From: Lepisosteus oculatus | Lineage: Eukaryota; Chordata; Actinopteri; Semionotiformes; Lepisosteidae | Direction: 5' to 3' | Assembly (NCBI RefSeq): GCF_040954835.1 | Contig: NC_090696.1 | Span: 71,795,722 to 71,859,721, forward strand | DNA length: 64,000 nucleotides | In this document: in pieces, positions 12,671-26,600 of the stretch | Layout of the letters: each line of letters begins with the position of its first letter | Numbering within the stretch: position 1 is the stretch's first letter | The notes under the pieces: generated by a model | The model's database searches: none | What the model was told of the DNA's origin: nothing | What the model saw: only the letters and a program-made list of their open reading frames with translations | Program-made: the position numbers and the translations under genes

Positions 12671-13800
12671 AGGTTGGAACTGTTCTCTTCAAAGTATTTG
12701 CTGTTTCCTTTCCAAGCAGATAACGGGCAGGCTGTGCAGTGTAAAACAATCCAAAAAGTAGATCCCTTCCCTTTATATAGTTCCGAATGTAAAAGTCTGT
12801 TGAAAATGAATGATCTTGGTATTTGAAGGGCAGAACGTTAATGTGACAGAAACATTTGAGAACAGAGCACATATCCAGTGCAGGTTATTTAAAAAAGTAT
12901 CCATTAGAAAATCTGTTCTGCCATAGAGCATCGTGCTCGTATTTGATTCTTGACTGCAGACCAAGTGCGTGCGCAAATCTTCATGTTTTACTGCAGTCTA
13001 AAAGCAATCACACATGGGGATCAGATATGACAGTCTGGGAAGATTGGATGATGCTGCTTCTGCCTTCAAGGATGTGGCCTTCTCCCCACTGAGCTGGTTT
13101 ACCACTTCCATCTTGATTACTCTGCCAGTCGTTTTTAACCCGAACAGAAGCTCATTCATTAGAAGCGGCCGTAGTGATTAGGATGATAAAATCTTAATTA
13201 AAAATAAAATCTTCAAAGCCTAGGTGGGGATGTTCTTTTGTGCCCTTGAGCTACATGTTCCACACAGGTTGTAGCAGTATAATCCGATATACAAATGCAG
13301 AAGAAAGTCACTTTGCGTAAGTGTCAACCAAATAAAGTTTTCTTCCTTCAACCATGCTGACTGGAACCAGGAAATCTTAATTTCTCAAGCTGGACATGGT
13401 TGACTCGTGTTGTTCTTGCATTAATGAGAAATGTCACTACAGATTCTGAATTCATTTAGACAGTTTTATCAGCTCTTACACCAAGAGGTGAACTCCCAGC
13501 GTTTTTCTACAATCCCGTTTGTTCCATCCGTGAGCTACTCCCAAACCACACATGGCTGCATGTTCATTGTGCATCACAAAACATTTATTACTTCCCTTAA
13601 TAGCAGGTTGAAAATCATGGTCAAACCATTATCATGCATCGTATTACTCTAGTTCCAACGTGGTGAAAATGCACACTGGACAACTTCACACGGGAAATGC
13701 AGGGAGCACGATTCCAAAGAAATAATATTTTGACTATGTGCATACAAGCTAGCATTCCATAAAATGTTTTAATACAGTGATAACCAAGTGTAAAAAAAAC
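12671..13800. other. Interval between convergent ECPAS and SMC2 ends; nothing recognised
   Basis: AT-rich sequence between the inferred cleavage sites of the two convergent genes. I see no coding exon, RNA gene or clear repeat. Confidence 0.5.
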
Positions 13801-13828
13801 TTATTTTCACAATAAAATTATTAAAACT

Positions 13829-14636
13829 TTTATTAGCACATAAAAATACATGTGAAAGAAAACAGCTGACAGAACACACAAGCAGAAAAAACATATTGCT
13901 CCAGAAATCAAAAATTGGAAAGTGGGGAGTTATTTATACACACACCCTTTACACTGACAGCTCAGAAACCAAGGTGACAAAGGTCATGTTCCATCTACAC
14001 CAAGAAGGCCCTGTGTCAGTGCAGATCCCCACAGTACCCCCTTATACACAAAGCCATGTACTTGTGCTTCAGGTTCGTTACTATTACTCTTCTTCACTAG
14101 CTCAAATTTGTGTTGACTGAAGTTATGGGTCACGTAAGACAATTAACAAGGGCTCCACCTCAGAGCATAGGTTCAACTCTGTGCTCCAGTCCACCTGCAG
14201 ATTTGCAGACATCAGCAAGAGACATGGTATTCCTCCAATCAGCACTCACTCTCCTGTCAAGTACCGTAGAGCGGTCCACATAGGTATAATGATAAAAGTG
14301 GTGTCTCCAAATTAAAAAAATAATAATTTTGCACTCATCCAGTCTCGATACTGGAATGACTGAACTGAACTTCAAGACATCTCTCATTAAGGGGGTTGTG
14401 CTAACCATCTTAAAACACACAGACATATTGACAATTAGAAAACACTGCATTCGCTCTATACATGTGGTTTATGCATCTAAAGTCCTTAAAATCCACAAAT
14501 TAAAAAAATATATGGGAAGGAAGGTGCCATTAAATGAAGAGCAAACTTCAGAAAACATTTGACAAAGACACAGGTGTACGTCTGTAAAATAAGATGAAAA
14601 TAATCTTTCAGCACGGGCAGGTGCCCACGATACAGT
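13829..14636 (-). other. SMC2: SMC2 3' UTR and candidate poly(A) signal
   Basis: Downstream of the SMC2 stop on the minus strand, the first convincing AATAAA lies at 13829-13834 (TTTATT on the plus strand), giving a UTR of about 0.8 kb. No coding potential is seen. Confidence 0.45.
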
Positions 14637-17600
14637 TCAGTTTTCAATCAGTGTTCTTTGCCTTTTGTCCTTTGATTTTGCCTTGTCCACTCTGTTGTGG
14701 CCAGCAACACTTGCACTGTGTTGGCTGTTGGTGAACCTGGCCACGGTCGAAATTCCATCCACAAACTTGGTCTTGAACAGGACATTTGCGTTGGTGAACA
14801 TGCCATCCTTCAGGGAAACCACAATAAACTGGAAAAGAAAAAGAACAAAAAGCCACTAAGTTATAACGTTTAAGAAAAGCAAAGAAAATACAAAGATAAT
14901 CTGCAAGGAAGATTCACAGGGAGTAGAGCCAAAAAGGGGAGCCAAGAGAAAAAACAAAAGATCAAAAGGTCCAGGAAATGAAATGCTCTAAATGCCAATA
15001 TGGGGAAAAAAGCCAGAAGAAATAGAAGCTACTGCATTAGCAGTCACTTGCAATGCAACAGAAATCACTGAAACACTGGCAACAAAGAAAGTAGTCAAAG
15101 TGTAGCACTATAACATGCATTAGGCACAGGAACATGGGTCTGAAAACATATTGTACAGTATATGGGTGAGACTTGACAATACAAAAACCATTCAAAATAA
15201 AAGTGGTAGTACACTATAGACCACCAAATATAACATTGTAAATGAAATCAGGGATTAGACTACAAAAAAAACAATAAGCATGCCAGTCCACAAATTGAAA
15301 TGCTTTTCATTGTTCACGGGTGCTTCTATAATCAATTTCTCAGAACACCTGCATGAGGGAATGTGTCTCTATTGATGCGATCTTGTCAAAGAATCAAGAC
15401 TGAGCGAAAGAGTTGAGGAAACTGATCTCAGCACATGGTTTGCTTTGAAGTATGGTTTCAAAACTAAACGTTTTAAACCGTACAGTTTCAGGAAGGCAGA
15501 TGATAAAGGAAAATTCTCCGTGAAGAGGACAGGAGAACCTTGACAAACCTGTGAATGAGTGAAGTGAGTGCGCAGCATCTGTCCGATGTTCTGAGTGTGG
15601 GAGAGGTCCAAGGCCGCGTCCACCTCATCTAAGATGTATATGGGTGCTGGTTTGAACAGGAGCATGGCCAAAATCAGGGACAAGGCCACCAGAGACCTGC
15701 AAAACACCAGCAGCCAAATATCATCACTACATCCACAGGGAATTTCCACTGTGCATTACTATAAATCATCTCAATAACCTTTCTGAAATACTTCCTCTAT
15801 CCCTAGTGAACTTTTGGCCCCAAACTGCAAATTAGTTTTAAAGCCTATTTATGTTTGAAGTGTTATCAACAACACCCACAACAAACAAGAAAATAGGGAG
15901 TTCAGCGTCTCAGTTCTCTGTAGCACAGAGCACGGCAGTTTTCATATCTTGAAGGAGTTCAGTAGGTTGTGTCTTACGAGACTTTTCGGGGAAATGACCA
16001 AAAATGTCACCTTTGCCCCCCACTCAGCTCCGTCAGATGCTCCTTCCACGTGCTTCCAAGGGCGACTTTAAACTCCAGGCCGTCAAGAACGCCACAGCCC
16101 TCCGGAGGAGCTAACTTGGCGTCCGCCCCTGGGAGCAGGGTGGAGAAAATCGAGCCGAAGTCTTTGTTGACCTAGAACAAAACGCAAAAGAAAAACACTT
16201 GACTCCTAACTCTCTCCTACTGTAAAGCAGCAAAACAAACAACAACACTGGATCCATCAGCAACTGTTTACCACACTGACCATGAAACATCATCAGCTCC
16301 TAAACTTCAAGTCTAATCTTCACATTTCCCTTTTAGAAATCTGCAGATCGTGGGGGGATGTCATGTTTTACCAGCCCTTTTCACTTTATTCTTCCTGCTG
16401 TGATGTACAAGTGTTAAGAGCCAGTCTAGCGTGCGCATGCTGTGAACTGCGAACCTCCAGTTCTCTCACAAATAACCCGCTGTTTTCAGAAATGTCCGCT
16501 TTAGGAGGTCCTAACTTGGTTATGGTTTCAACAGAGATACTGCTCTCATATGAGACACTATTGCTTGCTTCAGACTTCATCTGTCTAGTAGAGAATGTTT
16601 TTGACAGCTTTAATCATATGCAGAGGTTTTATTTCTATTTGCTCTGAATGTTTTAATTCACTCAGTTATAATTCCTCTTACCTACATTAGTTAGAGTCTC
16701 AATATCTACACACCACAAAGTAATCTAAGGAACAATTCCCTTTTAGAAGCAAAATCAGATGTTCATTTACTGTTCATAAAATAACGAAAAAAAGCTCCAC
16801 AAGTGTGTTGCTCCCGTGCAATTAAATGCTCTAGCGTTACTGTTGCCAAACTAGCCTGCTCATGAATGTTTTGCTCACTTGGTTTTTCTGACCCAATCTT
16901 AATCACATACAAAACAAAATGAACCAAAACCCGACATTTTCAGAACATTTCTATCCTATGTATCAATATGATACATCGTAATTCTCTGAATTCTACTTTT
17001 CATGTAAAACCATTTTAGTTTCTGTTGTTTAGAAGAAACCTACCTTTTGCCATGCAACATTCAGAGCTTCATTCTTTTTCTGGTCCAGCTCTACTATAGT
17101 CTGAAGAATTTTGGATTTGTCATTTTCAACAATTCTTTTCTTCCTCATCAACTCATTGTACTATCACAGAGAAACAGAAAGATGTAAATGTCACAAATCA
17201 ACAACGGCAAAACTCCCCCTCTCAAACATCGTCGACCGACTAGTGCATGATTCAATACAAAAAGATTTCAAATATTAAAAAAGTATCTTCATCTACAGTG
17301 AGGTTTCTAATTATTCTACAATTTTACTTTTAATAAAAATAATGCCCCTGGCAGTGAAAAACAAACACTCAGTCAGAGCTTCAATTCTGTGAAACAACAG
17401 TACTCTGTCATGCATTTAGGACTCAAAACCATACCGTTTTGGTATGTCATCATAGGGTTAGGGTTGTTAAATTATAGAACACAAATGCATCAAATCATTT
17501 GGAACTGTGGCTGTAGTCAGATCACCATGCAATGAAAACATACTGTATGAATACCATAAGCTGCCAATTACCTTCTCCTCCACCTGACTAAGCATATTCA

Positions 17601-20600
17601 TTGCCCTCATATTAACATTTCTTTCCAGCTTGTCCTTCGTGTCTTGGAGTTTCTTAAGTCGCTGGCCAGCCTCCTTGGGGTTGTTTGCTTTGAAATCGTA
17701 GGTGGTGTTGGGCTGCCCGAAGAAGTGCTTCTCCGCTGAAATCCACTCATTCTCAGCTAGCATTCTTGCCACCTGTGGGGGCCCAAACAAAATGAGTTTT
17801 ACAGCACTGAGCACCGTCACACTCATATCAATGACGGCATAAACCATTAAACATTTCCGAACAAACCAATTCGGCAAAACATGCTGTGCATGCGTTTCTT
17901 ACAGCCTTCAGTGAAAGTCCCAAACATCTGAAAATAACAGTCGTATTTGGACATGTAATATGCTGATCGTTATCCTATAACAAAACTTAACTCAATTATG
18001 CGTTGAGAAAAAAAGGGAACACGAATGTGAAACTTGACCGTATGAATCTGCAGCAGCTATAGTGAAACAAAGATCACATTCATTCAATCTGTGCTTGAAA
18101 AAAATCCCTCATTAGCACAATGGCTTCTGTGGTCTAGAAACACTCACTCATGTTCACAGACAGGTGAGCACCGGCCAGACCTACCCTCTCTGCAGCTTCA
18201 GCACTGTCCGTCTTGTGCTTGCTGATGCTATGCTCCAGCTCCTTGAGCTTAAGCTGAGCGTCGTTGTTCTCTTCTCCCAGTTTGGACACCACGTCGGACT
18301 TGCCTTTAATTTCCTTGTCTTGAACCGAAATGATCTCCTTCTGCTTGGCGACATCTTCCTGGGCCTTCTTCACTGCTTGCTAGAAACAAAAGAGCTTGCT
18401 GATCATGAGGGGTCCAATAATAACACTGCTGACAGTATAATTAAGATGGCTGCATGACAGCACTGAAACGCAATATTTTATTTTAATCCTGTGTTCCTAT
18501 TTGACAATTTAATATTTATCTATACTGTATGCTGTTATTACACGTTAAATTTTACTTGCAATACTTAGAGGGGGAGAATACTTTGAGGGCAAACTTAAAG
18601 GAGGAAGAACTAATGCAGAAGAAATCGAATATTCTACTTACGCAAGAATTGCTGTACCAGAATATAACTAATAATGTGGCTTTGCTTGCCATTTAACTAA
18701 ATAACTTTGTTTCACTAACTGATGACTGTAAGACTTGTTTTATCTATGCTCCTCTTGAGGCACTCAAAAACCTGTATGGAAATAATATCCTAGGAAAGAA
18801 TCAATATGGATTTAGAAAATTCAGGTCTTATACAACATTTTAGAGTTCTCCTAACCAGACAAAAAAAACATACGATAGGATGCATTTTGACTTTTCAGAA
18901 GGTTTCATAGAGTTCCTCGTACATGAGTGACTCCCAAATTGCAGGAGGTATGTATTCAGGAATACAAGAGTTTGGAATGAAAATCGATTATTGAAAATGG
19001 AAAATTCACCTTTCATCTGTAGCCTATAATTGGGGTGATGTAATTATTTGTAGTATTTATACTGCAAGTTACTAATACTACCACTAATAGAGGGACCAGT
19101 CAGTCAAGGATTTAGATTCCAATACAGTTAGCAAACTTGACAAGTTTGCAAATGATACCATCTAGGTAGGAGGATTAGAAAACACTGAAGAAGCAGTAAA
19201 TTAAGTAATTAACGATTTGGATAATGATGGCCACTGATCATCCAACACCCCTGCTTCAGTGGCTCATCATGAAAAGTACTTTAATTGAAAATGGAGACAG
19301 ACTGTCTTCATGGACACTTCTCCCTGCCAGCTCAGGCTGAGCCCGGGTTCCAAAAGAAAGCGGACCTTGTTACTGGCCACGTCAGAAGCCATGCTGTCGA
19401 CCTGCTCCTGAATGGCCTTTATCGCCTCGTCCACAGCTTCGATTTGCTGCTGATAGCCAGCCTGCTCCCTCTTCAGCTCTTCCAGCTCCAGAACCAAAGC
19501 ATCAGCTTCCTGAGAGGGAAAGATAACAGGGCTTGTACTCACACCAACACTGGTGAGGCGATTCATACATTTTGCAGATCAATTCCCTCCAATGACTACC
19601 TATATGATGGAAGATGAAAATGGCATTATGCAGGCTTCACGGGCAATGTTACCCTGTACAGGAGGTTCAGCACCTACTGAGGGAGAGGCAATACCCTCAC
19701 TGGTACCCATTACTGTGAGCACTCAGGAGCCAGCAGGAGTCTGCTGCTGAGAACATCCTGGCCAACTAATCCCGCCCTGCCCTGGCACAACTGGCTGAGC
19801 GCCAGTCATCTAGTGACACAACCCAGGCTCGAACCCAGGATCGACGACGGTTTTCTTTTTAGAAATTATTGTTCGTTTTCTTTCTAAAGAGAGATGGCCA
19901 AACAGTCTATTTATTAATAGCTATTTCTAGCTGAGAAGACGGTTATTATAAGTTTTTATTATAAAAACACAGAAGGTGAGTAATTACGAATCACTGGTCG
20001 ATGAAAATGGGTATTTATATGGATACAGTATACATATATTTACACACACCTCAAAACACGTTCTGTCATGATCCTAAAAACATTCTGTAGTGCTGTAGTA
20101 CTTTGATATACAAGAAAAAATACACCGCGCCAGATAGTGTTAGGAACGTGCATTGCAGACTGTCATCTAACTTCCCAATTAGCCTCTTAGTTTGTACTCG
20201 TCAAATGTTTGCTTAGTGTGTATTTAACAAGAATAGTTGCAGCCTTGAACAGGAAAGCTTAAAACAAGCTAATTGCAAAAAATGCTGAGTCTGGCATCAC
20301 CTGTTGCTTTTCTTTCAGCTTCTTGCTGAAGGCATCAGCTTTGTTCTTGGCCACATTGAGTTTCTGCTGTGCCTCCTTGAGTTCCTTCTCCCGCTCTGCC
20401 TCTGCGTTTTTCATCTTGTTTTCCAAAACTTTGTACTTCTCCTCCGCATTCTTGTGGATCTCCTTTGTCTTTCTGAGGGTCTCTTCACTCTCCTCTGAAA
20501 CAACAAAGCACCAAAGATTAAAAACCCCATTAAAAACAAAGGTCATATTTAAATAGAAACTGGTACATACATTAAAAATTGCATGCATTTGTCATAAATA

Positions 20601-23600
20601 AGGCTATTTTACTGATCTGCTCACAAAATAATTATATAACGTTCATAGTTAACTATATGAATTCCTCACGATGACAATTTACCAATAATCTTTCTAAGTG
20701 CTTCCAGCTCCTCCTGCTGCTTGTGGTGGCTGCTCTGCTGAAGTTTAGTCTGCAAAATTTCTAACTCCTCACACTTCATATCCAGTTGTTGTTGGAGCTG
20801 TCGGTACCTGAAACAGTCAATATAACCCAAGTTTTGTTACAAACCCTTGATACCATGAATGATTCTGCGAATGACAATGTAAATACATGCAGAATATCAG
20901 CACAAACCTCAATACTCTTCCTGATATTCTTCCTCATGGTTATTGATCTTTATTTCTGCATTTTTTAAAACCTTTTAAATATGTGCAGATTTGATGTTAA
21001 GCAATTTTAATGTATACAATATCCGTTCTTAATACAATCTAAAAGTATATTTGAGAAAAGGTGAAGAACTCATGGGGTGTAATCCTTTCTAACCCAGTCT
21101 GTATTAAAACATTTGAACCATTTTTTATGCATAACTAGATGTCAATTGTGGATGTGAAATAAGATTCAAGTCAGTTATTACGGTTGTCTGACAGTGATCC
21201 ACTCTTGAGCTATATATACGCAAAGTTAAATATTAAACTGAAAGCAACGACAGACATCAAAAACATTAGCAAGCCCTTTGCAGAGACTTACTTTTCAGCA
21301 GTGCCTTTCAGGCTGCTCAGCTCTTTCTCAACAGCCTGCAGTTCTGCTTCTTTTGCCACGAGCCCATCTTGAACGTCTTTCAGCTCCTGCAGGTTGGACA
21401 GCACTGAAGCCATTTGAGTTCGGGCTCCTAGGACACCAAGAGAGCGGCTTCAGAGTCCCACAGGCAGCATGGTGCACATTGCACCTTCAGCACTGCCGGC
21501 TGTTCACAAGCCTTCGCACGGGACGCAAAGTGGAAAAACCTACCTTCCAAACCGCGTACAAACTATATTTCAGCACAGCAAATGAAACATTCCTTTAAGA
21601 TGGACATCAACTGTTCTAACATTTCTACCAGGAAGAACAGATATGAACTCCTGGAAAAAGTAATTATACAATATTCGGCTACATCGTAAACGGTTATGCT
21701 GAGCACACTGACCAAATGGTCAGGGAGACCAATCTTTCACATTTGAAAATCCCTGCTTTGATGGATTTTTAAAGGAAATGTTACACTAAATTATTCATGT
21801 TTGTTTCCGTCTCTAGTGATGAAAGTTTTGCAGATTAGGGTGACAAAGTTATTAATTAAAGTAATGTATAAAGTGGTGAATATGTTGCATTGCATTGAAT
21901 GACAAATGAAATGTTAATCCTTTTGAAATGTTAATCCTTTGAATTCTAAAAATCTACTGCAATGATCAGGGCATGACAATGTCTTCAAAACAGGAAACGC
22001 ATGCCTCATCCTTAAAGAACTTTTACCTCCACTCAGAGTTCCCTGGGGATCAAAGACGTCCCCACCAAGAGTGACCGTTTTTGTCATGACTCTTTTATCA
22101 AAAGTCACTTTCTTGGCATTGTCCAGACAATCACAAACCAGTGTTGTTCCGAAGACGTATTCCATCGCTTTCTGAAGCTCCGATTCATACCCCACCAGGG
22201 ATAGAGCAGTGTGAACATTGTCATTTCCAACCTGAAACAAATCCATCAGAGACACTAGCAGCAAAAGTTTTATTTCAGATTTAAGTCCATTTTACAATCA
22301 GAAGCTTGCATTAGTGGTTCAGAGGATAAAGTCCAGCTCAGGTATCACTTTTAAGATCAGCTTCAAATCTGGAACCTGGAATAATTCTTTAATATCATTA
22401 GTCTTTTATTTCTCCTAAGACTCACAGATTCTTAGAAAAGTGATTTCTGGTAACCTGTGTAGATATTCATGCATTGTAAGTGTCCCAGTGGCTGACCAGG
22501 GCTTCACTTGAAATTGAAGCAAATGTTGTATGGTAGCACAAAACGTCAAAGCTCTGTGACAAAAAACAATATCCGAGTTCTGTCTACAGCTGATCAGTGT
22601 GCCATCAGTCACCTGCTGTTTTTTTTAGCTCAAAGCTGCATCTATATAGAACCTAGGGCTCCAATGCTGGAAGGCAGCAATGTTAACCACTGAAGTTTAT
22701 GTAAAGAATAAAAAGTTCACTTTGTTTCTACTTTACCAAATATCACAGACCATTATTACTAAATGATTTAATGAAAGATGCAAGCTGAACCTTAATGAAT
22801 GCTTATTATTTAATGAAACGCTGAATTAGTTTTATTTTATGCTTGGTTTAAGATACAGCAGAACCACTTGGAATACTTACCAAGCTCTTGGCCATCTTTA
22901 CAACACCATCATTCAGACACTTGGCTGAGATCTTATTCAACGGGATGATGGTGTACCTTCGCCTGAGTTCACCTTTCTCCAGTAACTTTTTGCCAGTCAC
23001 CTGCAACGTTCGTTTTAGATTGAGCAAAATGTAGCACATGATAAATAAGCATACTGCAGTTTGAAACCAAGGTGCATTCTCAAATATTCCCTGCGCTACT
23101 CAAATATTCCCATGAAACAAATCACAAGGTGAAAACAAACAGGGTCAAAAGTTGAGAGATCGTTCATCATGGTTTGCTGGATTAAATGATTAAACGATTC
23201 GGATTCATGTACCTTGGAAACATAGGAAGTGGTCTCCACTTTCCTGGCCATGTGCCTGTTTGCCATTGATTAATTATACTGTATTTGTGTAGGAGCTCCT
23301 GTGCATAAAGATCTATCTGTTTCCACTGTCTATTGTCTATTTTATTCTTCTTTCACTAAACTGCTGATCACAAAACAAAATAGGAGCAATGCAGTTTCTC
23401 AGTTTTTGTACCAAGACCTTGATTAATTTTGATATGGTATTCATAAAAAAAGCTGTGTGGAGGTATATTCATAATGTATCTAGACAATTATAGTGCTCAC
23501 CTCGGTATCCACAACCACGTTATAAAGGCGCCCCCCAGCAACAACCTCCAGTGCTGTGGCATTCGAGGGATGTCTGACTGTGATCAGATTGGCAACAAGC

Positions 23601-26600
23601 CCTTTCACTCGGTTACTGTCCCAGTTCTTCTCAGGATTTCTGTAACGGGAAGAAACCACAAAGCATCTACAACTGTGCCAAGAGCGATTACTGTTGAAAA
23701 CCAAAGTTGTCTGACATTTAAACTGCCTAAGGGTGACCTCAACTAAAGGTTTTGATGAAGACAGACCCAAATCCAGCAATGAAGATAAGAAGTAGCGGAA
23801 AACGTCTCACTCAGAATGTGGCGGGTTCCCGAGGAATGGCCAGGCCCACACAAAAGGAACTCATCGTATCTTCCAAACGCTGCGCAGCCAGGATGTTATA
23901 TTTGGGATGGCGGAAACAAAACAACTCACGTGTATTCAAATCTTAGATTGGGAAACTTGGCCATCAGTGATTCATAGGTCTCCCTCAGCTGATTAACCTC
24001 GCGAGACAGCTGCCTCTTCTTTTCTATCACTTTCTCCTCCTTTCCATCTAAAAAAAAAAAAGACAACAGCCATTTCACCAAATGACCAACGATTTAATAA
24101 AAGCATTATCAAACTCGGAAAGTGTCAGTCCAAACCCCACCCCTCCCACCCATTTTTCCCCAACCTTCATAGTTCAGCTTCTTCAACTCAGCTTCCAGTT
24201 TTTCTTTGTTTTTCTTCACAGCCTCAAAAGCATCCTGGTCCTTTTTATATCCGCTATCCATCTTTTTAGCTTCTGCTTGTTTAGTCTTCAGCTCTTGCTG
24301 GGCATGTTTAAGCTTCATCTGTGCCTTTAGTCAACAAAAATAAGAATGCCATAAAAACACAGCGTCAAAAACCTTCTACATTCACATAAAACAATGGTTG
24401 TTTATCTTCACACCTGGAAAGCATTCCGTTGATTTGATACTAAATTACAATATGTTCACATGTATTACTGCTAGATAGTGTCTTAGCGTACAACGTCACA
24501 ACTGAAATATGAAGAAATGGGCAGCAATAATAAATGGGGAGTTGCCTGCTTTAGCCTATGCGTTCAACTTACCGGACACTCCTGATCCAACCCCCCAGCC
24601 CCCGGAGCGATGACAGTGGTACCTGTTTGGCCTCGGTGTCGGCTTTGCTCATGTCGTTTTTGCAGGTCATCATCTGCCCCGCCAGCGTGGCCGCCGCCCC
24701 GTCCTCGCTGCCGGACAGGCCGGCGGACACGGCGTTGAAGTGCTGCTGGGCGGCGGCGAGGGCCTCCGCGTCCTTCCGGCCCTCCTCCTGGATGGCACGG
24801 AGCTTCTCGGTGATCTTCTTCGCCTCGCTCTCCTTTGCCGCCAAGACCTTTTGATCCTGAGGGTGAGGAAAGCTGGGAACAGTTAGGTCCTGCCAATTTA
24901 TTATTTTTTTTATGTGCTTAAGGGACAGAAAGTAACAACGGACTTGGTTCGAGACCTCTGGATTCTAACTCACAGGGAGATTTTCTTCCCTGTGGTCAAA
25001 GTGAAACGTAATTTGAGTTTCGATTGAGGACTAGTCGAAAAACAGACCACTGATATTATAACTGGCCTAATGAGTGCGTTATCAATTTCTGAAAACCGCA
25101 GAAAATCTTGATGGTAAACTATTTCAAATGTAAAAGGTCTCCACATACTGCAGAAGAGACAGATATCACTGAGGAATACTGGCAATCATCTACATGGTTG
25201 AGTGATCATGTCATTCTTTAAAGTAGACTTTGAAATTAATTCAGACATTGATAGAAAATACCACATGACTGAGAGGGTGTTTGTACCTACAGCCGATTAA
25301 GTTGGGAACACTCTACAAATAGAACTATTCATTTTGAACCACGAACCTCAAATCAAAAGTTGATAGTTACTAATCGAGAGGAAAATGCTTTATTTTAAAA
25401 GCAAAAATCATAAATGTATTCCAATTCAACCCAAAAATACGGAACTGTGATTTTCATTTAGTGTGCCAAACTCATTTTTTTCTGAATTACAGGCTACAAA
25501 AGCAAAGTCCTGGGGCCTTTTTTTACAAAAGCTTATAGTACCCAGTGACATTCCCACTTAAGTTTTCTTGAGTAAGGTACATGGGTTTTTTAATAAACGA
25601 GTGGTTCAGGTTGAGACTTAATATTGACAAAAAAATGTATCCTTGAAAAGTAGACTCATACCATGCAGTGCCGGTTTACAGACTGCACACGACAGTTTCA
25701 AAAGAACATCTTTCGGCTCAAAGGAATCAGATTTCCACGCTTGACCGCGTGTCCTGTTTTTTGTGCTTTACCTCTTCCATGCTTTTCACCAGTTCTTTGC
25801 GTCTCTTCTCCTCCCCCTTAAGGTTCTGTTTCTTCAGATCCAAAGCACTCTGGGTTTTGGCATCCACTCTCTGAACCTCAGACAGGGCGTCCTGCAGGGA
25901 CTTCAGCACGCCACCCACGTCCTAGACGCAGCACCATTCACAGGAAAGGAACGCTTTCAGAAGCTGACCGAGACGTCAAAGTGCACATGTATCCAATGAG
26001 ACTCATATTTGTGCGAAACGATATAACGTCCATTCATCCATTTTCTAACAGCTTTATCCAATGCGAGGTCGCCACGGTCTATACCGGCAAGCCACCGGCG
26101 CAAGGCAGGATGTGGATGGGAGCTCAGTCCATTGTGGGGCACAGACAAACACAGAAACAGACTCACGCCAGGGCCAATTTCCACAGAAACCAGTTAACCT
26201 ACCAGTATGTCTTTGGACAGTGGGAGGAAACCGGAGCATCTGGAAGAAACCCACATAAATGCAGGGAGAACAACCTCCAAGCAGATAGCACCCCAGGTCT
26301 GGAATTGAGTCCAGGGCCTCAGCACTGCGAGGCACCGAAGCTAACCACAGTGCTGCCCACACTTCAGCTCCTACTGTATATACAATATTTCAGTTCTGAG
26401 CAATTTTTAACTTATTTCCTGCAAAGCACCGCATAAAATATTTTCCTATCAGGAAGGACTTATAAAAGAAAACATTGGCCCACACAACCCGAGTTTCCAT
26501 AAGGATTTTGCTCTCCTAAAAGCCATGAGTCTCTCTTTATACTCCAAAACGAACAATCAAAAAGCGAAGAGTGAGCTACAGCACCTGGTCTCTCTTGTCC

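Noticed and set aside
24564-24896. Long GC-rich frames opposite or shifted to SMC2 exon 9
   Set aside because: They are shadows of the real exon, which joins both neighbours in frame and matches SMC2.
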